From contig SCFE01000109.1 of the NCBI GenBank assembly GCA_004352715.1, positions 689,936 to 753,935 of the forward strand: a DNA stretch of 64,000 nucleotides. The letters run 5' to 3'. The translations under genes were made by a program, and so were the position numbers. A model generated the notes under the pieces. The model was given only the letters and a program-made list of their open reading frames with translations, was not told the origin of the DNA and made no database searches. Origin of the DNA: Hofstenia miamia. Lineage: Eukaryota > Xenacoelomorpha > Acoela. Below are positions 1 through 12,474 of the stretch, piece after piece. The number at the start of each line of letters is the position of its first letter. Position 1 is the first letter of the stretch.

Positions 1-320
1 GAACACTGTTTTCTAGTTTTGATCACTCTGGGAATTTCCTTTGCAAATATGATAAGCATGCACTTTCCTTGTCAAAATTCGTAAAAACCACTTGAAATAG
101 ACCAGTTTTTAAATGGAGCACATGAAATGCTATCTTTTTAGCCGGAACTAACAGCATGATATTCAATTCATGATGATTTGGCCATATATGGTCTGGTTGA
201 AAATAAATTTGGCTGTTACATGAATCAAAGAGAAAAAAGAAACATGGATATTTGGCATATCCTCCCTTTAAGCCCATTTGACATGATCTTGTTAAATTTA
301 AGTTCTCTTCAATCTTGAAG
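1..320. other. Flank left of the first retrotransposon; no gene seen
   Basis: AT-rich sequence with no reading frame I recognise. It is the genomic flank of the gypsy element that begins at about 321. Confidence 0.4.
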
Positions 321-978
321 ATATTCTAGCATCATCATAGTTGGCCCTAAGAGTGGGCAAAATATAGTGATAGCGTAGGATCTATTCTCATTCAGGTAAA
401 ACATCCTACAGAACTGCTTTGGCATAAACAATTTAGAGTAGCAAACAAGTATAATAAACTAAAATAACTACTGTGAATATGGACTCCAGGTGCATATAAG
501 AATACGTGGTGATTAGCACCAAAGCAAGACAACAAAGCTGCCACCTAGAATGCACGAAAGTCTGGATCAACTAAACCTCAAAACTGAACAGGGCGAAGCA
601 GCTTTCATAGACAGTTGAGGAGGTCCTACTTCTGAATACGCACTCTGCTTACTCCCCCTCAGCTTCGTAGAAGATCTAGCTGCTCATGGCCATCTGAATA
701 TAGAGCATATATGAGAGCAAAGATAAACTAGGTATTGAACCAAAACAATTTATTAGCCGTTTGCACACACTAGTTCCCTATTTATACAGATAGAATAATA
801 ATACGCAATACACCTGCTGAGGCAGAACAAAAATGTAAACACTAAACAACGTGATTGGGTAGCTGAGTATATGCGGGAACGTGGCAAGAATTAGCATGAA
901 CGATGTAGAGGCGACTCCTAGCGGTGGCGAGATGATGTGCGTGGGAATTCCGTAATTTATAAAGGTCCCGGATTTTAA
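321..978 (-). repeat. 3' LTR of gypsy copy 1
   Basis: This matches 8261-8910 along most of its length with scattered substitutions and small indels. On the minus strand a purine tract (AGGGGAGGGG, 979-988) directly precedes it, as expected for the polypurine tract that primes plus-strand DNA synthesis. The inner end is degenerate: the other LTR starts TGTACAATTGGG and this one starts TTAAAATCC. The outer end (GAATAT on the minus strand) lacks the usual CA, so the boundary is uncertain by a few bases. Confidence 0.8.
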
Positions 979-988
979 CCCCTCCCCT
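979..988 (-). other. Polypurine tract of gypsy copy 1
   Basis: AGGGGAGGGG on the minus strand abuts the 3' LTR, in the place where LTR retrotransposons carry the plus-strand primer. Confidence 0.6.
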
Positions 989-1019
989 AAGATACCCTAC
1001 ATCAATGTGGGTGTTTACT

Positions 1020-3400
1020 TTGAAGGCTGGCTGATGAGGTTGTGGGTATCATCCAGCAGCTTTAAGATGCGGGTGTCTTCCCAGGTGGTCTCTGATATGT
1101 CCTTGGTGCGACTGAGGTAAGCGATTGCTTCGATTTTGGTAGTCATACATTTGTGATATTGTATATATTTTAGACTTGTTGTTGGTGCCGGGATGATGAT
1201 TGATTGGTGAAGGTTATTTATTCTTCACTGGAATATGTCATAGAAGTTTCAATAGAGCTTTTGGCCTTTTAGCGCAATCATAAGTGTCATTCTGGCATCC
1301 ATATCTGATGTGTGGGCCAATGTGGTGTCCAGCTTAGATTCTGGAAAAAAGAATTGGAACATTTACGACAGAGATTGGTGAAAGTTGGTATTTTTGTAAA
1401 GAAAGTTTATGTTTTGAAGTATTATTTCTTCGGACATTTGGTCCAGATCATTTATGTTGGTGCGTATCATTGTAACGATTTCTACTTGTCTAGAGACATC
1501 ATAGTATTTCAGGTTTTCTTTGATGAGGTTTGCCCGTATAATATCTTGACTTCCTGTAAATACAGTGAGGTTTTTTAGCTTCATTTTGTGAAGTTTTTCT
1601 TTTAGGTTGGTGATTTGCAACAGAGATGTAGATACGACTGCATGCTGTGTGGTAATCTTTGTTGTAGTATCTCTGTGGTAATGGGACCATGTATGTCGTT
1701 GGTTTTTATGAAGTGTGTTTGTGCCGTGGCTCCCCACATGTATTTGCGAGTGTGGGGGTGTAGAAATTCTTGATCTTTTTCGTGAATTGCAAGAATGTTC
1801 TAGAGGATGATTGGTGAGGTTCTTCCAAAGGCGTTTTCTTTGTTGATAATGCTTAGTAGTGTTTTTTCATAAATGTTGGCGCTCTGCTGGAACTTTTTTA
1901 GTGGTGACATGGGCGCCTGAGTGGGTTGTAGAAGCCAGTTTTTTACTTTTCTTGTGATCAGAGCTATTGCAATTTCGTAGCATTGTTGTCATGCAATGGT
2001 GTAGCATTTGGTTTTGGTGATAGGTAATTCGAGGTTGTAGTTGTCAGTTAGACAAATGGGATAAGATCCATAACGCCAATTTGGTTGGGATTTCAGGAAT
2101 CTGTTTATGTGTAAATAGCTGGTAATGGAAGTCTTTTTTGACATTGAAGTTGGCAGCTTGTATGATGCAAATGGAAGGCCAGGTTTCTTCAGTTATGTGT
2201 TTGGCTTTTAATGCTGACCATCATTTGTTTATTTCATTAATTGTGGCTTGCTTTTGTTGGAAGGCAAAGTGTGTTTCCAATTTAGTAATGTTGGTGGGTA
2301 GAGAGGTGGTGTCTACGATTTCTATAGTTTGTGCTAGTAGCTTTGAGTCAATAGCTAGGCATTGCTCTGTTATAATGTTATATATGAGATTTGTGACTGA
2401 AGGCGTTTTTTTACTGCTGTTCTTGCTAGCATTGTTTTTTGGATAATGAAAAATGACTCCAGGTAACTTTCTAGAGCCAGGATGCTGTCTGGTAGAGGTG
2501 ATATGTCTTTGATGTAGAAGAAGTTTATGTTAATTGAGTATGCATGTGCTTTGTTGAGAATGAGATTTATTCATTGGACTAGTTTTGGATCTTTTTTGTC
2601 GTGGTTTTTGAGTATATAGACGAGGTTGAGTGTTGACTAGTCAATTTTAAGGCATTCTAGGCTTTTGCATTGCCTTCTATTTTTTAGTAATTTTCAGATA
2701 GTTTTGAGGCGGATGTTGTCATCAAATGTTATGTGCACTGTGCTTCTATAGTAATCTCTGCTGATTTTCAGTAGAAATGAGTCAGGATAAAAGATTATAG
2801 TGTTTACTTTAGGACGTTTGTCTTTGTCAATGACTGTAGGAAGGGCTTCACTAGTTACTTTATTTTCTCTGATTGTTAGTATTTTTGATACTGCATTTCG
2901 TTTTCTCAGATATGTTGTGGTGTGTAACATAGCAGCAGTGGCGTGATGCAATGAAGTAGGGATGGATAGTTTCACCTTTGATTAATGAGAGTTTTTGTTG
3001 ACATTCTGCAAAATGGGAGTCTTGTCAACTGCTAGTTGTTGATGATGTTAGAGAGGGTATCTGACTGAGGATATGCCTTTTAACTGGAATCAAAGTGAAG
3101 GGTTCACTGACCTGTTTCTATGCTGTTAACATTGATGTAGTTGGTTGTTGCTCATAGTTGGTAGCTGAGGACATCCTACAGCTAGAGACTTCCAAGATGA
3201 GATCGTGACCACTGAAAGACCCTGAGGACGTCCTGCAATGAGATTCAGGTGGACTGGATTGCTGATTAGAGCTCATTGTGACTGATTGCGTTTCATGATC
3301 ACTGTGATCTAAAGGCAATGAAGCATTGTTAATTGACCATTCATTATTAATGATATTAGATTTAGTGATACATTTCAGTTGTGTGTGCAAACTTATAGGG
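1020..3400 (-). pseudogene. Third coding region after pol of gypsy copy 1 (env position), decayed
   Basis: About 2.3 kb lies between the end of integrase and the 3' LTR. It gives several overlapping minus-strand open stretches (1363-1737, 2694-2975, 3118-3390) that share clear sequence with 9966-12160 of copy 2. The shared sequence shows that this was once translated. It is rich in Ser/Thr and Gln/Asn. I see no signal peptide, furin-type cleavage site or strong transmembrane segment, so calling it an envelope rests on position alone; it could be an accessory protein of another kind. Many stops and frameshifts are present. Confidence 0.55.
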
Positions 3401-3619
3401 GAAGAAATATTTGTTTTATATTTGTCATCAAATGATTCTTTTGATAGTTTTTTGCATAAAGGTGTAAGATAAAATTCGTTGTTGTCTGATTTGATTAGTT
3501 TGAATTCATTGATGTTGGATATTCTTGCATGTTCAATGTCTCAGGATATTCTTTTTATGTTTTGAAGTTGAGTAATTTTCTTGTAGTCTAATTTGTAGTT
3601 ATTATGAGGGAGTATTTTC

Positions 3620-4600
3620 ATTATGGTGTGAGGACCTTCCCAATTGAACAATAGTTTGTGAACTTGTTGTTCATCTGTAATGATTCCAGGTGTGTATACA
3701 AATACTTTGTCCTCAATGTTGTGGGGTTCGCCATAGATTTTTCTGCTGAATTGGCACTGCTGTCCGGCAAAACTTTTTCCGGTTTAATGGCACATTGATT
3801 CATGTGTTTTTGCTATTTTTTCTATGAGTTTTTTGCCTTAATTTTTGTTGATTTCTCTGCTGTAGCTGTGAAATAGCATGGAGACAGGTGTTGGAGCCTT
3901 GTGGCTGAACATGGCTTTAAATGGTGAGATTTTAGTGGTTGAGTAAGTATATGTGTTGTAGAAATATTTGATCATGGGTAGTATTTCACCCCATTGTTTT
4001 CCTCCTATGTGAGATGTTACAGTTCACATAAGTTTCAGGAGGGTTTGGTTAACTTGCTCAACCACTCTGTTAGCTTGTGGGTGGTTTATGGTAGTGTGAG
4101 TATGAAGAACTTCCAGTTTGTTGGTCAATGATTTGAAGTGGGAGCTTTTGAATTGCTTTCCTTGGTCTGTTATTAACTGTGTCATGGGACCAAATAAACA
4201 CACCCAATTTTTTTTGATGGCTTCTGCTACTGTGGATGATTTGATGTTTTGTAGTGGTATCATTTTAAAATATTTTGTGAAGTGATCTACCATGACTAGC
4301 ATACATGAGTAGCCCTCATCATCTTTGGAGAGTTGTTCAATATCTGTGTTAATGATGGAGTTGATGTATTCTGAGACTATTTTTTCTAAGGATGCTCATT
4401 GTCCAGGGAAGTGAGAAGTGCTTAGTAGAATGCAGGATTGACATTTATTTATAATTTCTTCTATTGCTGGATGTAAGTAGGGTGTCACAAAGTTTTCATG
4501 AATGGTGAGTTCAGTTTGGTAGACTCCTTTGTGGCCTTGTTTGTGGGCTTTGTTGATGACTTCCTATTTGTAATACTTGGGTAGTGCTATTAGATTATGG
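3620..4600 (-). pseudogene. Integrase domain of gypsy copy 1
   Basis: The clearest stretch is 4024-4302. It starts with VDHFTKYF (first catalytic Asp), continues to LITDQGKQF (second Asp) and ends with NRVVEQVNQTL (catalytic Glu), which is the D,D-35-E core of retroviral-type integrases. Upstream on the minus strand (about 4430-4560) are remains of the HHCC zinc-binding module, including a CQSC pair. The C-terminal part is at 3621-3803 and aligns with 12475-12765 of copy 2. The frame is broken between these blocks. The role would have been insertion of the element's cDNA into host DNA. Confidence 0.85.
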
Positions 4601-4778
4601 GTTGTGGATGCGGCATATAAGATGTTTGACTCAGTTAGTTTCCATGTATGTTTCTGATAATATCCTGTTGCCATGCTGTCCATAATGAACATGGGATTGT
4701 GGAGTCATTGTATGATCTGGCTTAAGATTTTATCATTTGCTTGAGCCTTGGTTATTTCTTCTGTTGTTACTTCCTCTT

Positions 4779-5340
4779 TTATGTAGATAATAGTGGCTTT
4801 ATCAGATGGCCATTTCTGTCTGTGTTTATATCAAGTAGTTTTTCATATTGACACTGTGGTATAAATTTGAAGTGTCTTGGTGAACCTTGTTCCTTTTTTA
4901 GATCTCTCTGATATTGTGGTAGTGCAGTCCATATGTCTGTGTTTTTCAGGAGTTTTCCCTTTCTATGTTCAATTGAGAAGTTGTAGTTATGTAAATATTC
5001 AATCCATCTGGTGATTATGTTTGAGTGATCTCCTGCGTATTTTTTAAGCCAGCATAGACTGCTGTTGTCTATACTCACTGTGAAGTTTTTCTCACCAATT
5101 AGAAAGTGGCGGAATTTTTGCAATGATTTGATTAGGGCCAGCATTTCTAATTTTGTAGTGCTGTAGTTTAATTCGCTTTCTGCTGAACCATTAGATTGAT
5201 TTTTCTATGCCATTCTGGATCTGAATCAATGTTGCTCCAATGGCTACTGTGCTCGCGTCACAATCTAATACAAAAGGGTCTTTAGGTGTTGGTGAGCTTA
5301 GTGAATTGATTTTCTTAATTTCTTTTTTGAGGTTATCCAG
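4779..5340 (-). pseudogene. RNase H domain of gypsy copy 1
   Basis: The stretch 4779-5144 contains the segment typical of gypsy RNase H after RT (a KFRHFLIG motif, then a DNSSLCWL segment and EYLHNYNFSIEHRKGK). The stretch up to about 5340 keeps the DPFVLDCDASTVAIGA-like start of the domain. The enzyme would degrade the RNA strand of the RNA/DNA hybrid during reverse transcription. Stops separate the two parts. Confidence 0.8.
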
Positions 5341-5344
5341 TTCC

Positions 5345-6050
5345 TCCTGATGTTTCTATGCCCAAACAAAGTGCTGCGGCTTGTGAAGGAGGTCTGACAT
5401 ATGTTTTGTTTTTTCTGCCAGGTTGGGGAGGAAAATTTGATAATAATTTATGAAACCAAGGATATGTTGTACGTCTTTAATGGTTTTGGGAGCTTGGATC
5501 TTGTCTATCAGTTGCTTGGCATTGTCCTTTAATTGTCTTTTACCATGAGTGATATGTCTTCCCAGAAATAGGTCGTGGTTTTTCATGAGAGTGCATTTCT
5601 TTGCATTTACTCTAAGACCTGCATTATATAGTAGTTTCAGTGTGGCATTTAGTACTTTGCTATGTTCAGCTATGTTGTGAGATCCTATTAGGATGTTGTC
5701 TATATATGCTGCAACTCGTTCTGATAGTTTGCAGTTCTCTCTTGTTAGTATGAAGACTGTTGGAGAGGCATAAGGACTGTGGCTTCTACTTATTATGCCA
5801 TGATTGAGTAATTCTGAAAGTGTTTTTGCATATTGGTCTTGTAGATATTGGCAGGTACTTGTTGGCATGCTTGACACATTGGTTTGTGTGGCACTGTTTT
5901 TATCTGATGTTCTATTCTGAAAGCTTTGCTGATGCTTATTTCATTGTTGTTGAATACTGCCGCATTGTTCTGTATGATACTATTCATTATTTGTTGCTCC
6001 TCCTCAGTAAGGTGGGGTGAGTGTCTGCTGTTAAATGTGGAATCTGTTTG
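5345..6050 (-). pseudogene. Reverse transcriptase of gypsy copy 1, internally deleted, YIDN active site
   Basis: The frame at 5356-5877 holds the SPYASPTVFI motif of gypsy RT, then jumps directly to the ENCKLSE segment just before the catalytic box. In copy 2 about 300 bp lie between these points, including the KTAFITPYGLFEW block, so copy 1 carries an internal deletion of the palm and fingers. The catalytic box at about 5692-5715 reads AYIDN, not AYIDD, so one metal-binding Asp is lost. After it come the LFLGRHIT and HILGFINYYQIFLPNLA motifs (connection region), which match the gypsy family well. Confidence 0.88.
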
Positions 6051-6092
6051 GTGTTCTTTCTTGTGGTTTCTGTAGAGGATAGTAGGATCTGT

Positions 6093-6746
6093 TTATTTTT
6101 TGTGACGTAGTATTCCAGTTATTGTGATTGCATTGTTCCTTAGAGGCACTATTCTATTAGAATTGTTCAAGATGGCTGTGTAGCCCACATTGTTGTGAAT
6201 TAAGATAACATTGTTTAGTACTGTTAGGAGAGAGTTTTTGGCGCCATATAGGTTGGTTATGACTGCATCTCCTTCATAGTGCTTGTTAGGTTTTATCTTT
6301 GCTATTTGCCAGTGAAAAGGCTCTAGTCTTAAATTTTCTGTTAATGAGAATTCCAAAGTGTTCATGCCTTTTGTTGCTAGTGATTCTGATATGTTCTTGT
6401 CTTCTTTTATTGTTAATGTTTTGTTGGAATAGTTAATGAGGCAATTGTTATCAGATAAGAAGTCTCTTCTGATTATCATTTCATATGGTAGAGGTTGGTT
6501 CATCATGTCTATGATGTGGATATCTTGTTCAAATTTTACATTGTTGATTGTTATTCTTTCATTCTTTAAGGTGCCTTTAATGTTTATGTAATCTCCTGAG
6601 GCACTTATTAGTCTTGTGTTGTTGGTTGTTATATCCTCTCTATTCCATACAATAGTTTGAGCATAGGTTTCAGCCATGATTGTTATCAAGGCACCAGTGT
6701 TGACGGTAGTCTTGATATTGTAGTTGTTTATTGTTATTGGGATCAA
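6093..6746 (-). pseudogene. Retropepsin-like aspartic protease of gypsy copy 1, active-site Asp lost
   Basis: A 217-residue open stretch. Near residue 15 it has TTVNTGALITIM, which aligns to the DTGA active-site loop of retropepsins, with Asn in place of the catalytic Asp. A hydrophobic IIRRDFLSDNN segment near residue 92 corresponds to the conserved second half (usually I-L-G-x-D-F-L). The order gag, protease, RT fits gypsy. The enzyme would have cut the Gag-Pol polyprotein; with the D-to-N change it would be inactive. Confidence 0.75.
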
Positions 6747-6799
6747 GTTTCTTTTAAGTAGATCTGCTACAATCAGTAGCTCTTTTGCTCAGTCTTGGG

Positions 6800-8035
6800 C
6801 TGGCACCCTTATTCATTTAAATCTTTGTCATTAGAATCTGATTGTTCATGGTGTTTGAGGTCTTTGGCAGTGTAGTAGCCATCTTCATTAATGAGGTATA
6901 TGATTTTCTTGCAATCAGGCTTTAAGTGGTCTTTTTCATCGCACTTTTTACATTTGATGAAAGGAAAGTTTTTGGGTTTTTCTGCTATTGCTTTTTGTAA
7001 ATCATTGTTTTTGGCAGGTGTGTGCCAGGCTTGGTATGAGGTTGCTGGTTGCAGTCCTCATTGTTGGTTCACTCTTTCATTGTTTTCTAGGGTTAATTGA
7101 ATGTTTATGGCTTTCTTTATGAGAGTGTTGATGTCATTGTCTATGTCACATTTGTTTTTGAATCTAATTTTCATTGCTTGAGGTAGACTGGCGTGGATGT
7201 ATGAGTACAGATCCTGGGGGTAATATCTGTGTTCTTCTTGTGATAGGCATAGTAGTCTATTGACTTTGTAAATGTAACTCATTACATCTTCATTTTTTTC
7301 TAGGCAGCATGTGTACAGTTGCATTCGATATTGTTTTCTGGTACACTAGTGGTCAAATTGGTCGTTCATGGCTGCAATGAGTTTATCATAATCTGTTTTG
7401 TATTTGCACCCAAGTTGTGATAAACTTGTAAGGCTTTATCTTTTAAGAAGAGAGGCATTTGAGTGGCTCCATTTAGTTTTGTACCATTTTGTTGTACTAG
7501 ATAGATCTTAAAGAGGATTATCCATTCATGAAAGGTTTGGCCCTTTATGTCAAATTTACCTGTGAACAGTTGTGGCATCTTGTGAAGTTTTAGATCTGCT
7601 TTCAGAGGCATGTCTGGTAACAAGGATATGCATTTCTTTGACGTAGTGCTGAGGGTTGCTTTGACATATGCTGCTGTTGTGGGCACAGGCAGTGGCGAGG
7701 CCAGTCTTGGCAGGGGCAGGCTCAGTGGTGGCTGAGGCGGCTGCAGTAATGGTTGAGGATTTGCAGCTGTTGGTTGCATCAGCTCTGTGATGGTTTCTAG
7801 AATATTTGTCCTCAAGACATTTAAAGTTTTCTCTTATGGATGATTCTAAGTTTGAGAATTGTTTCTGTGTGACATAGGTGGATTCGGGTTGAAGAGATGC
7901 AATTTGTGTTAGTTGGCTTTCTAGAGTTGCCATTCTGTTTTCAAGATCATTTATATGGTCCGTTTGATCCATGATGATTTCCATTAGTTTGGTTTTATTT
8001 AAAGTTTTCAAGCTTGATACAGTATAATTCACCAT
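6800..8035 (-). pseudogene. Gag region of gypsy copy 1 with CCHC zinc knuckle
   Basis: The upstream part (7556-8035) starts MVNYTVSSLK and has a predicted coiled coil (DHINDLENRMATLESQL). The middle (7058-7815, two frames) holds a capsid-like stretch with FTGKFDIKGQTFHEWI, and LQPATSY-type sequence follows. On the minus strand 6911-6952 encodes CKKCDEKDHLKPDC, a C-x2-C-x4-H-x4-C nucleocapsid knuckle that would bind the element's RNA. At least two frame shifts separate these parts. A Pro/Ala-rich run lies around 7690-7780. Confidence 0.8.
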
Positions 8036-8260
8036 ATTAGTAATGTAAGCTAAGAGATGAGGAGGTTGGTGGTGGTAAACATTTGTAAGTGTCCATTGTA
8101 ATATGACTAGGCTTAAGATTCCATTCAGTAAAAGATTATTATTTGGTACAGTTCAACATGACAGGTGGCAGAGCTTGGCAAAAATATAATAAAACTTACG
8201 ATTTCGATAAGGTGTCGAAGTTTTAAGAGCAACAGAGTGTTCTTTAGACGTACAAGGGTC

Positions 8261-8910
8261 ATATTCTAGCATCATCATAGTTGGCCCTAAGAGTGGGCAA
8301 AATATAGTGATAGCGTAGGATCTATTCTCATTCAGGTAAAACATCCTACACAACTGCTTTGGCATAAACAATTTAGAGTAGCAAACAAGTATAATAAACT
8401 AGAATAACTACTGTGAATATGGACTCCAGGTGCATATAAGAATACGTGGTGATTAGTGCCAAAGCAAGACAACAAAGCTGCCACCTAGAATGCACGAAAG
8501 TCTGGATCAACTAAACCCCAAAACTGAATGGCCTCAAGCAGCTTGAGTAGACAGTCGAGGACGTCCTACGTCTGAATACGCACTCTGCTTACTCCCCCTC
8601 AGCTTCGTAGAAGCTCATGGCCATCTGAATATAGAGCATATATGAGAGCAACAATAAACTGGGTATTAAACCAAAACAATTTATTAGCTGTTTGCGGACA
8701 CTAGTTCCCTATTTATACAGATAGAATAATAATACGCAATACACCTACTGAGGCAGAACAAAAATGTAAACACTAAACAATGTGATTGGGTAGCTGAGTA
8801 TATGTGGGAACATGGCAAGAATTATCATGAACGATGTAGAGGCGACTTCTAGCGGTGGCAAGATGATGTGCGTGGGAATTCTGTAATGTAATAAAGCTCC
8901 CAATTGTACA
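8261..8910 (-). repeat. 5' LTR of gypsy copy 1
   Basis: Direct repeat of 321-978. On the minus strand it starts TGTACAATTGGGAGC, a canonical TG start. Transcription of the element would begin inside it. Just downstream (minus strand, below 8261) I could not identify a clear tRNA primer site. Confidence 0.8.
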
Positions 8911-9070
8911 ATATCATACCTCAAGTATTTAGCTCATCTACTTAGTGATTGTAGTTCTATAAACAAATATTATATGTCTTATGACGTTTCCATATTTGAG
9001 AAATCAATTCTGTGAGATGGTTCCAACCTTTTTGTCGTAGTGGGAGTAATCCCATTTATGGAAATACTAC

Positions 9071-9917
9071 GCTGATGTTCTGCAGATGTCTCATTAGGTT
9101 ATCGCTGATACATCTCATGATATTACATTGAGATGCAATTTCAGAATTAATGTATAATTCAAGAAATGTAAAAATAATTTATGCAAAATGTCAGCACTAA
9201 CTGAGAATTGTTTGAAAATTAGTAAAACTCCTTTTTACTTTGTAATCTTTTATGATGCATCAAAAAAATGATTTCAAATTTTATTCAAAATTGAAATGTT
9301 TAATTTAAATTTATTATTGCCAAAATTATGACCAAATTGCTTAAGAATATATGCAATGTTTTAAAGCTATCATTCATACGACATAAATTAGTAATTACAT
9401 ATCTTGGAATGTAATCCATTATCAATACTAGAAGTATTGTGTTAGTTATTGATGGTTTTGACCGTGCAAAATGTCTTTGCATTTCTAATTGCTTTGCTGT
9501 TTGCATTGTTATATGCATCCATGCCAAGCAATTGGGTCTTTGTAAAAGCTTGGTCCTTGCTATTTAATAAATTTGCTAATGATAATCTGTTATATGCACT
9601 TAAAACGCATTGAAATAGTGTATTTTGCTGCTATAAATGGTGTCGTTGTGAGGGTCACTAACCTATCTTGCTATTTGCAAAGTATCTCATTGTGATACAA
9701 TCTCAAACCCATCTGCTGAGACACCTTGAGAACGTCTTATTGGGACATATGGTGTCTCAAGCAGACATCCTAGAGATATTATTTTGGACGGACATTAAGA
9801 CAGATTTAGGATCATTTTAGGATGCATTGCGATGTTCTCGTGATATTGCTAGGATGGCAATTATGTCGCAGTGAGATGTTTATAGGATATCATGGGGATT
9901 TCTCATTTTTGTCTGGG
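9071..9917 (-). repeat. Truncated copy of TACCCA-family MITE
   Basis: This is the reverse complement of most of 21759-22692. It ends at GTCTGGG followed by TA (9918-9919), which matches the terminal CCCAGAC of the full copy with its TA duplication. The other end stops at about 9071, so roughly 100 bp of the far terminus is missing. Short words related to GAGACA, GCGACA and AGGAT recur near the end. No open frame of note. It separates the two gypsy copies. Confidence 0.8.
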
Positions 9918-9965
9918 TAACAATTAAATTTAGCAACTAATGTGATGAAATTAGCTAAACAAGTT

Positions 9966-12160
9966 TTAATAATCAAATGTAATTAATGTACAAGCAAGTA
10001 TTTGTCGGAGTAATTTAATTTGACTTATGTTGTTTAGCACTGCTCTATCCATAAGAAGGTTTTGGTCTTCAGCACGGACCCATGTAGGAGTGTGAATTAT
10101 TTCAGTTTGAGAGATTTTCTCGTATGTTATGTCTTCTAGTAATTGTTGAATCCGGGGAGATAATTGTAGTGTTGATTCTGCTAGTAGTTGCTCTTCTTGG
10201 TCCAGTGTTAGTTCGTTTTTTGGGAGCATGTTAATTACTTTTATCGGTTTGAAGTGGCCAAGAATGTTTGTTGTTTCCTCTGTAATCTGCGTTAGGCTGT
10301 ATGTTATTTCCGGATAAGATGTTTGTAGATATTGGAAGAGTGACTCGTTTTTTTCTTTTATGTTGTGATTGCGACATAGTTGTACATATGACTGCATTCT
10401 GTGTGGTAGTCTTTGTTGCAGTATCTCTGTGGTGAGGGGATCATGTATGTCATTAGTTTTTATGAAGTGCGTTTGTGCTGTGGCTCCCCACATGTATTTA
10501 CAGGTGTGGGGTGTAGAAATTCTTGATCTTTTTTGTGAATTGCGTGGATGTTCTGGAGGATGATGGGCAAGGTTCTTCCGAAGGCATTTTCTTTGTTGAT
10601 GATGCTTAGTAGTAGTAGTGTTTTTTGTAAACATTGGTGCTCTGCTGGAACTTTTTTAGGGGTGACATGGGCGCCTGTGTGGGTTGTAGAAGCCAGTTTT
10701 TTACTTTTCTCGTGATGGGAGCTATTGTGATTTTGTAGCATCATTGCCATGCAATGGTGTAGCATTTGCTTTTTGTGATGGGTAATTCAAGGTTGTGGTT
10801 GTCAGACAAATAGATAAGACCCATAACGCTGATTTCATTAGGATTTTGGACATCTGTTTATTCGTAAAAAGCTGGTAACGGAAGTCTTTTTTCACATTGA
10901 AGTCAACAGCTTGTATGATTTCCGCGAGTAGTTTTTCTGTTTTGTTGTTGTAATGTCGTGATGGCGATTCAATGCTAATTGAAGACAAGGTTTCGTTGGT
11001 AATGTGTTTGGCTTTTAATGTTGACCGTCATTTGTTAATTTCGTTGATTGTGGACTGCTTTTGTTGGAAGGTGAAGTGTGTTTCCAATTTCGTAACTTTG
11101 GTGGGTAGGGAGGTGGTGTCAATTATTTCTATACTTTGTGCTAGTAGCATTGCGTTGATAGCTAGGCGTTGCTCTGTTATAATGTGATATTGGGGCATTG
11201 AGCGATGCATGAGTATGTCAATGAATATAAGTTTTGTGACTGAAGGCGTTTTTTAGACTGCTGTTTTTGCTAGCGTAGTTTTTCAGATAATGAATCCAGG
11301 TAGCTTTCTAGATCAAGGATGTTGTCTGGTAGAGGTGATAAGTCCTCGATGTAAAAGAAGTTTACATTGATAGAGTATGCATGCGCCTCTACGAGGATGA
11401 GATTAATTCATTGTACGAGTTTAGGATTTTCTTTCTCGTGGGTTTTGAGGATATAGACAAGGTTGAGTGTTAAGGCATTCTAGGCTTTTGCATTGCCTTC
11501 TATTTTTTAGTAATTTTAAGACAGTTTTGAGGTGGATGTTGTCATCAAATGTTATGTGCACTGTGCTTCTATAGTAATCTCTGCTGATTTTCAGTAGGAA
11601 TGAGTCAGGATAAAAGATAATAGTGTTCACTTTAGGACGTTTGTCTTTGTCAATGACTGTTGGAAGGGCTTTACTAGTTACTTTATTTTCTCCGATTGTT
11701 AGTATTTTTGATACTTCGTTCTGTGTTTTCTCAGATATGTTGTGGTGTGTAACATAGCGGCAGCGGCGTGATGCAATGAAGTAGGGATGGATAGTTTCGC
11801 TTTTGATTAATGAGAGTTTTTGTTGACGTTCTGTGAAACAGGAGTCTTGTCAACTGCTAGTTGTTGATGACGTTAGAGAGGGTATCTGACTGAGGATACG
11901 CCTTTTGACTGGGATCACAGTGGAGGGTTCGGCGGCTCATTTGTATGCAGTTGATGTTGATGTCATTGGTTGCTGCTCGTTTGCAGTAGCTGAGGACGTC
12001 CTGCAGCTAGAGACTTCCGAGATGATATCGCGACCACTGAAGGACCCTGAGGACGTCCTGCAAGGAGATTCAGGTGGACTTGATTGCAGATTAGAGGTTT
12101 TTGGGCAATGAGCTCTGTGAGAGCTCATTGTGACTGCTTTGCATTTCATGATCACTGTGA
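9966..12160 (-). pseudogene. Third coding region of gypsy copy 2
   Basis: The longest open stretch (9966-10634, about 222 residues) starts MFTKNTTTTKHHQQ and contains CKYMWGATAQTHFIK, which matches the 1363-1737 frame of copy 1, followed by a polar, Gln/Glu-rich tail (LTLDQEEQLLAESTLQLSP) not seen in copy 1. Other open stretches at 10722-10988, 11028-11210, 11421-11630 and 11937-12155 cover the rest and align with copy 1. The Ser-rich SSGSFSGRDIISEVSSC segment is conserved between copies. No membrane segment is clear. Function unknown; env position only. Confidence 0.55.
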
Positions 12161-12474
12161 TCTAAAGGCAATAAAGCAATGTTAATATTGACCATTTTTT
12201 ATTAAAGATATTAGATTTAGCAATATGTTTCGGTTGTGTGCGCAAACTTATAGGGGAAGAAATGTTTGTTTTATATTCGTCGTGAAATGATTCTTCTGAT
12301 AGTTTTTGGATCCAGGTGTGAGATAGAATTTGTTGTTGACTGATTTGATTAATTCAAATACGTTGATGTTTGATATTCTCACATGTTCAATGTCACGGGA
12401 TATTCTTTTTATGTTTTGAAAGTGAGTAATTTTCTTGTTGTCTAATTTGTAGTTGTTATGAGGGAGTATTTTCG

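Larger units (their letters stand above)
321..8910 (-). mobile_element. Ty3/gypsy LTR retrotransposon, copy 1, decayed
   Basis: Two ~650-bp direct repeats (321-978 and 8261-8910) bound an internal region which, read on the minus strand, gives gag, protease, RT, RNase H, integrase and then a third coding region. The RT-RNase H-integrase order is that of the Ty3/gypsy superfamily. All frames are broken by stops and shifts. The protease has Asn in place of the catalytic Asp, and the RT has YIDN in place of YIDD plus an internal deletion relative to copy 2, so the copy cannot be autonomous. The two LTRs differ at many positions, which indicates an old insertion. No convincing target-site duplication was found. 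Confidence 0.9.

Noticed and set aside
1312-1578. Plus-strand frames over the gypsy elements (also 2138-2446, 5820-6020, 6891-7100, 12517-12780)
   Set aside because: Antisense shadows of the minus-strand retrotransposon frames.
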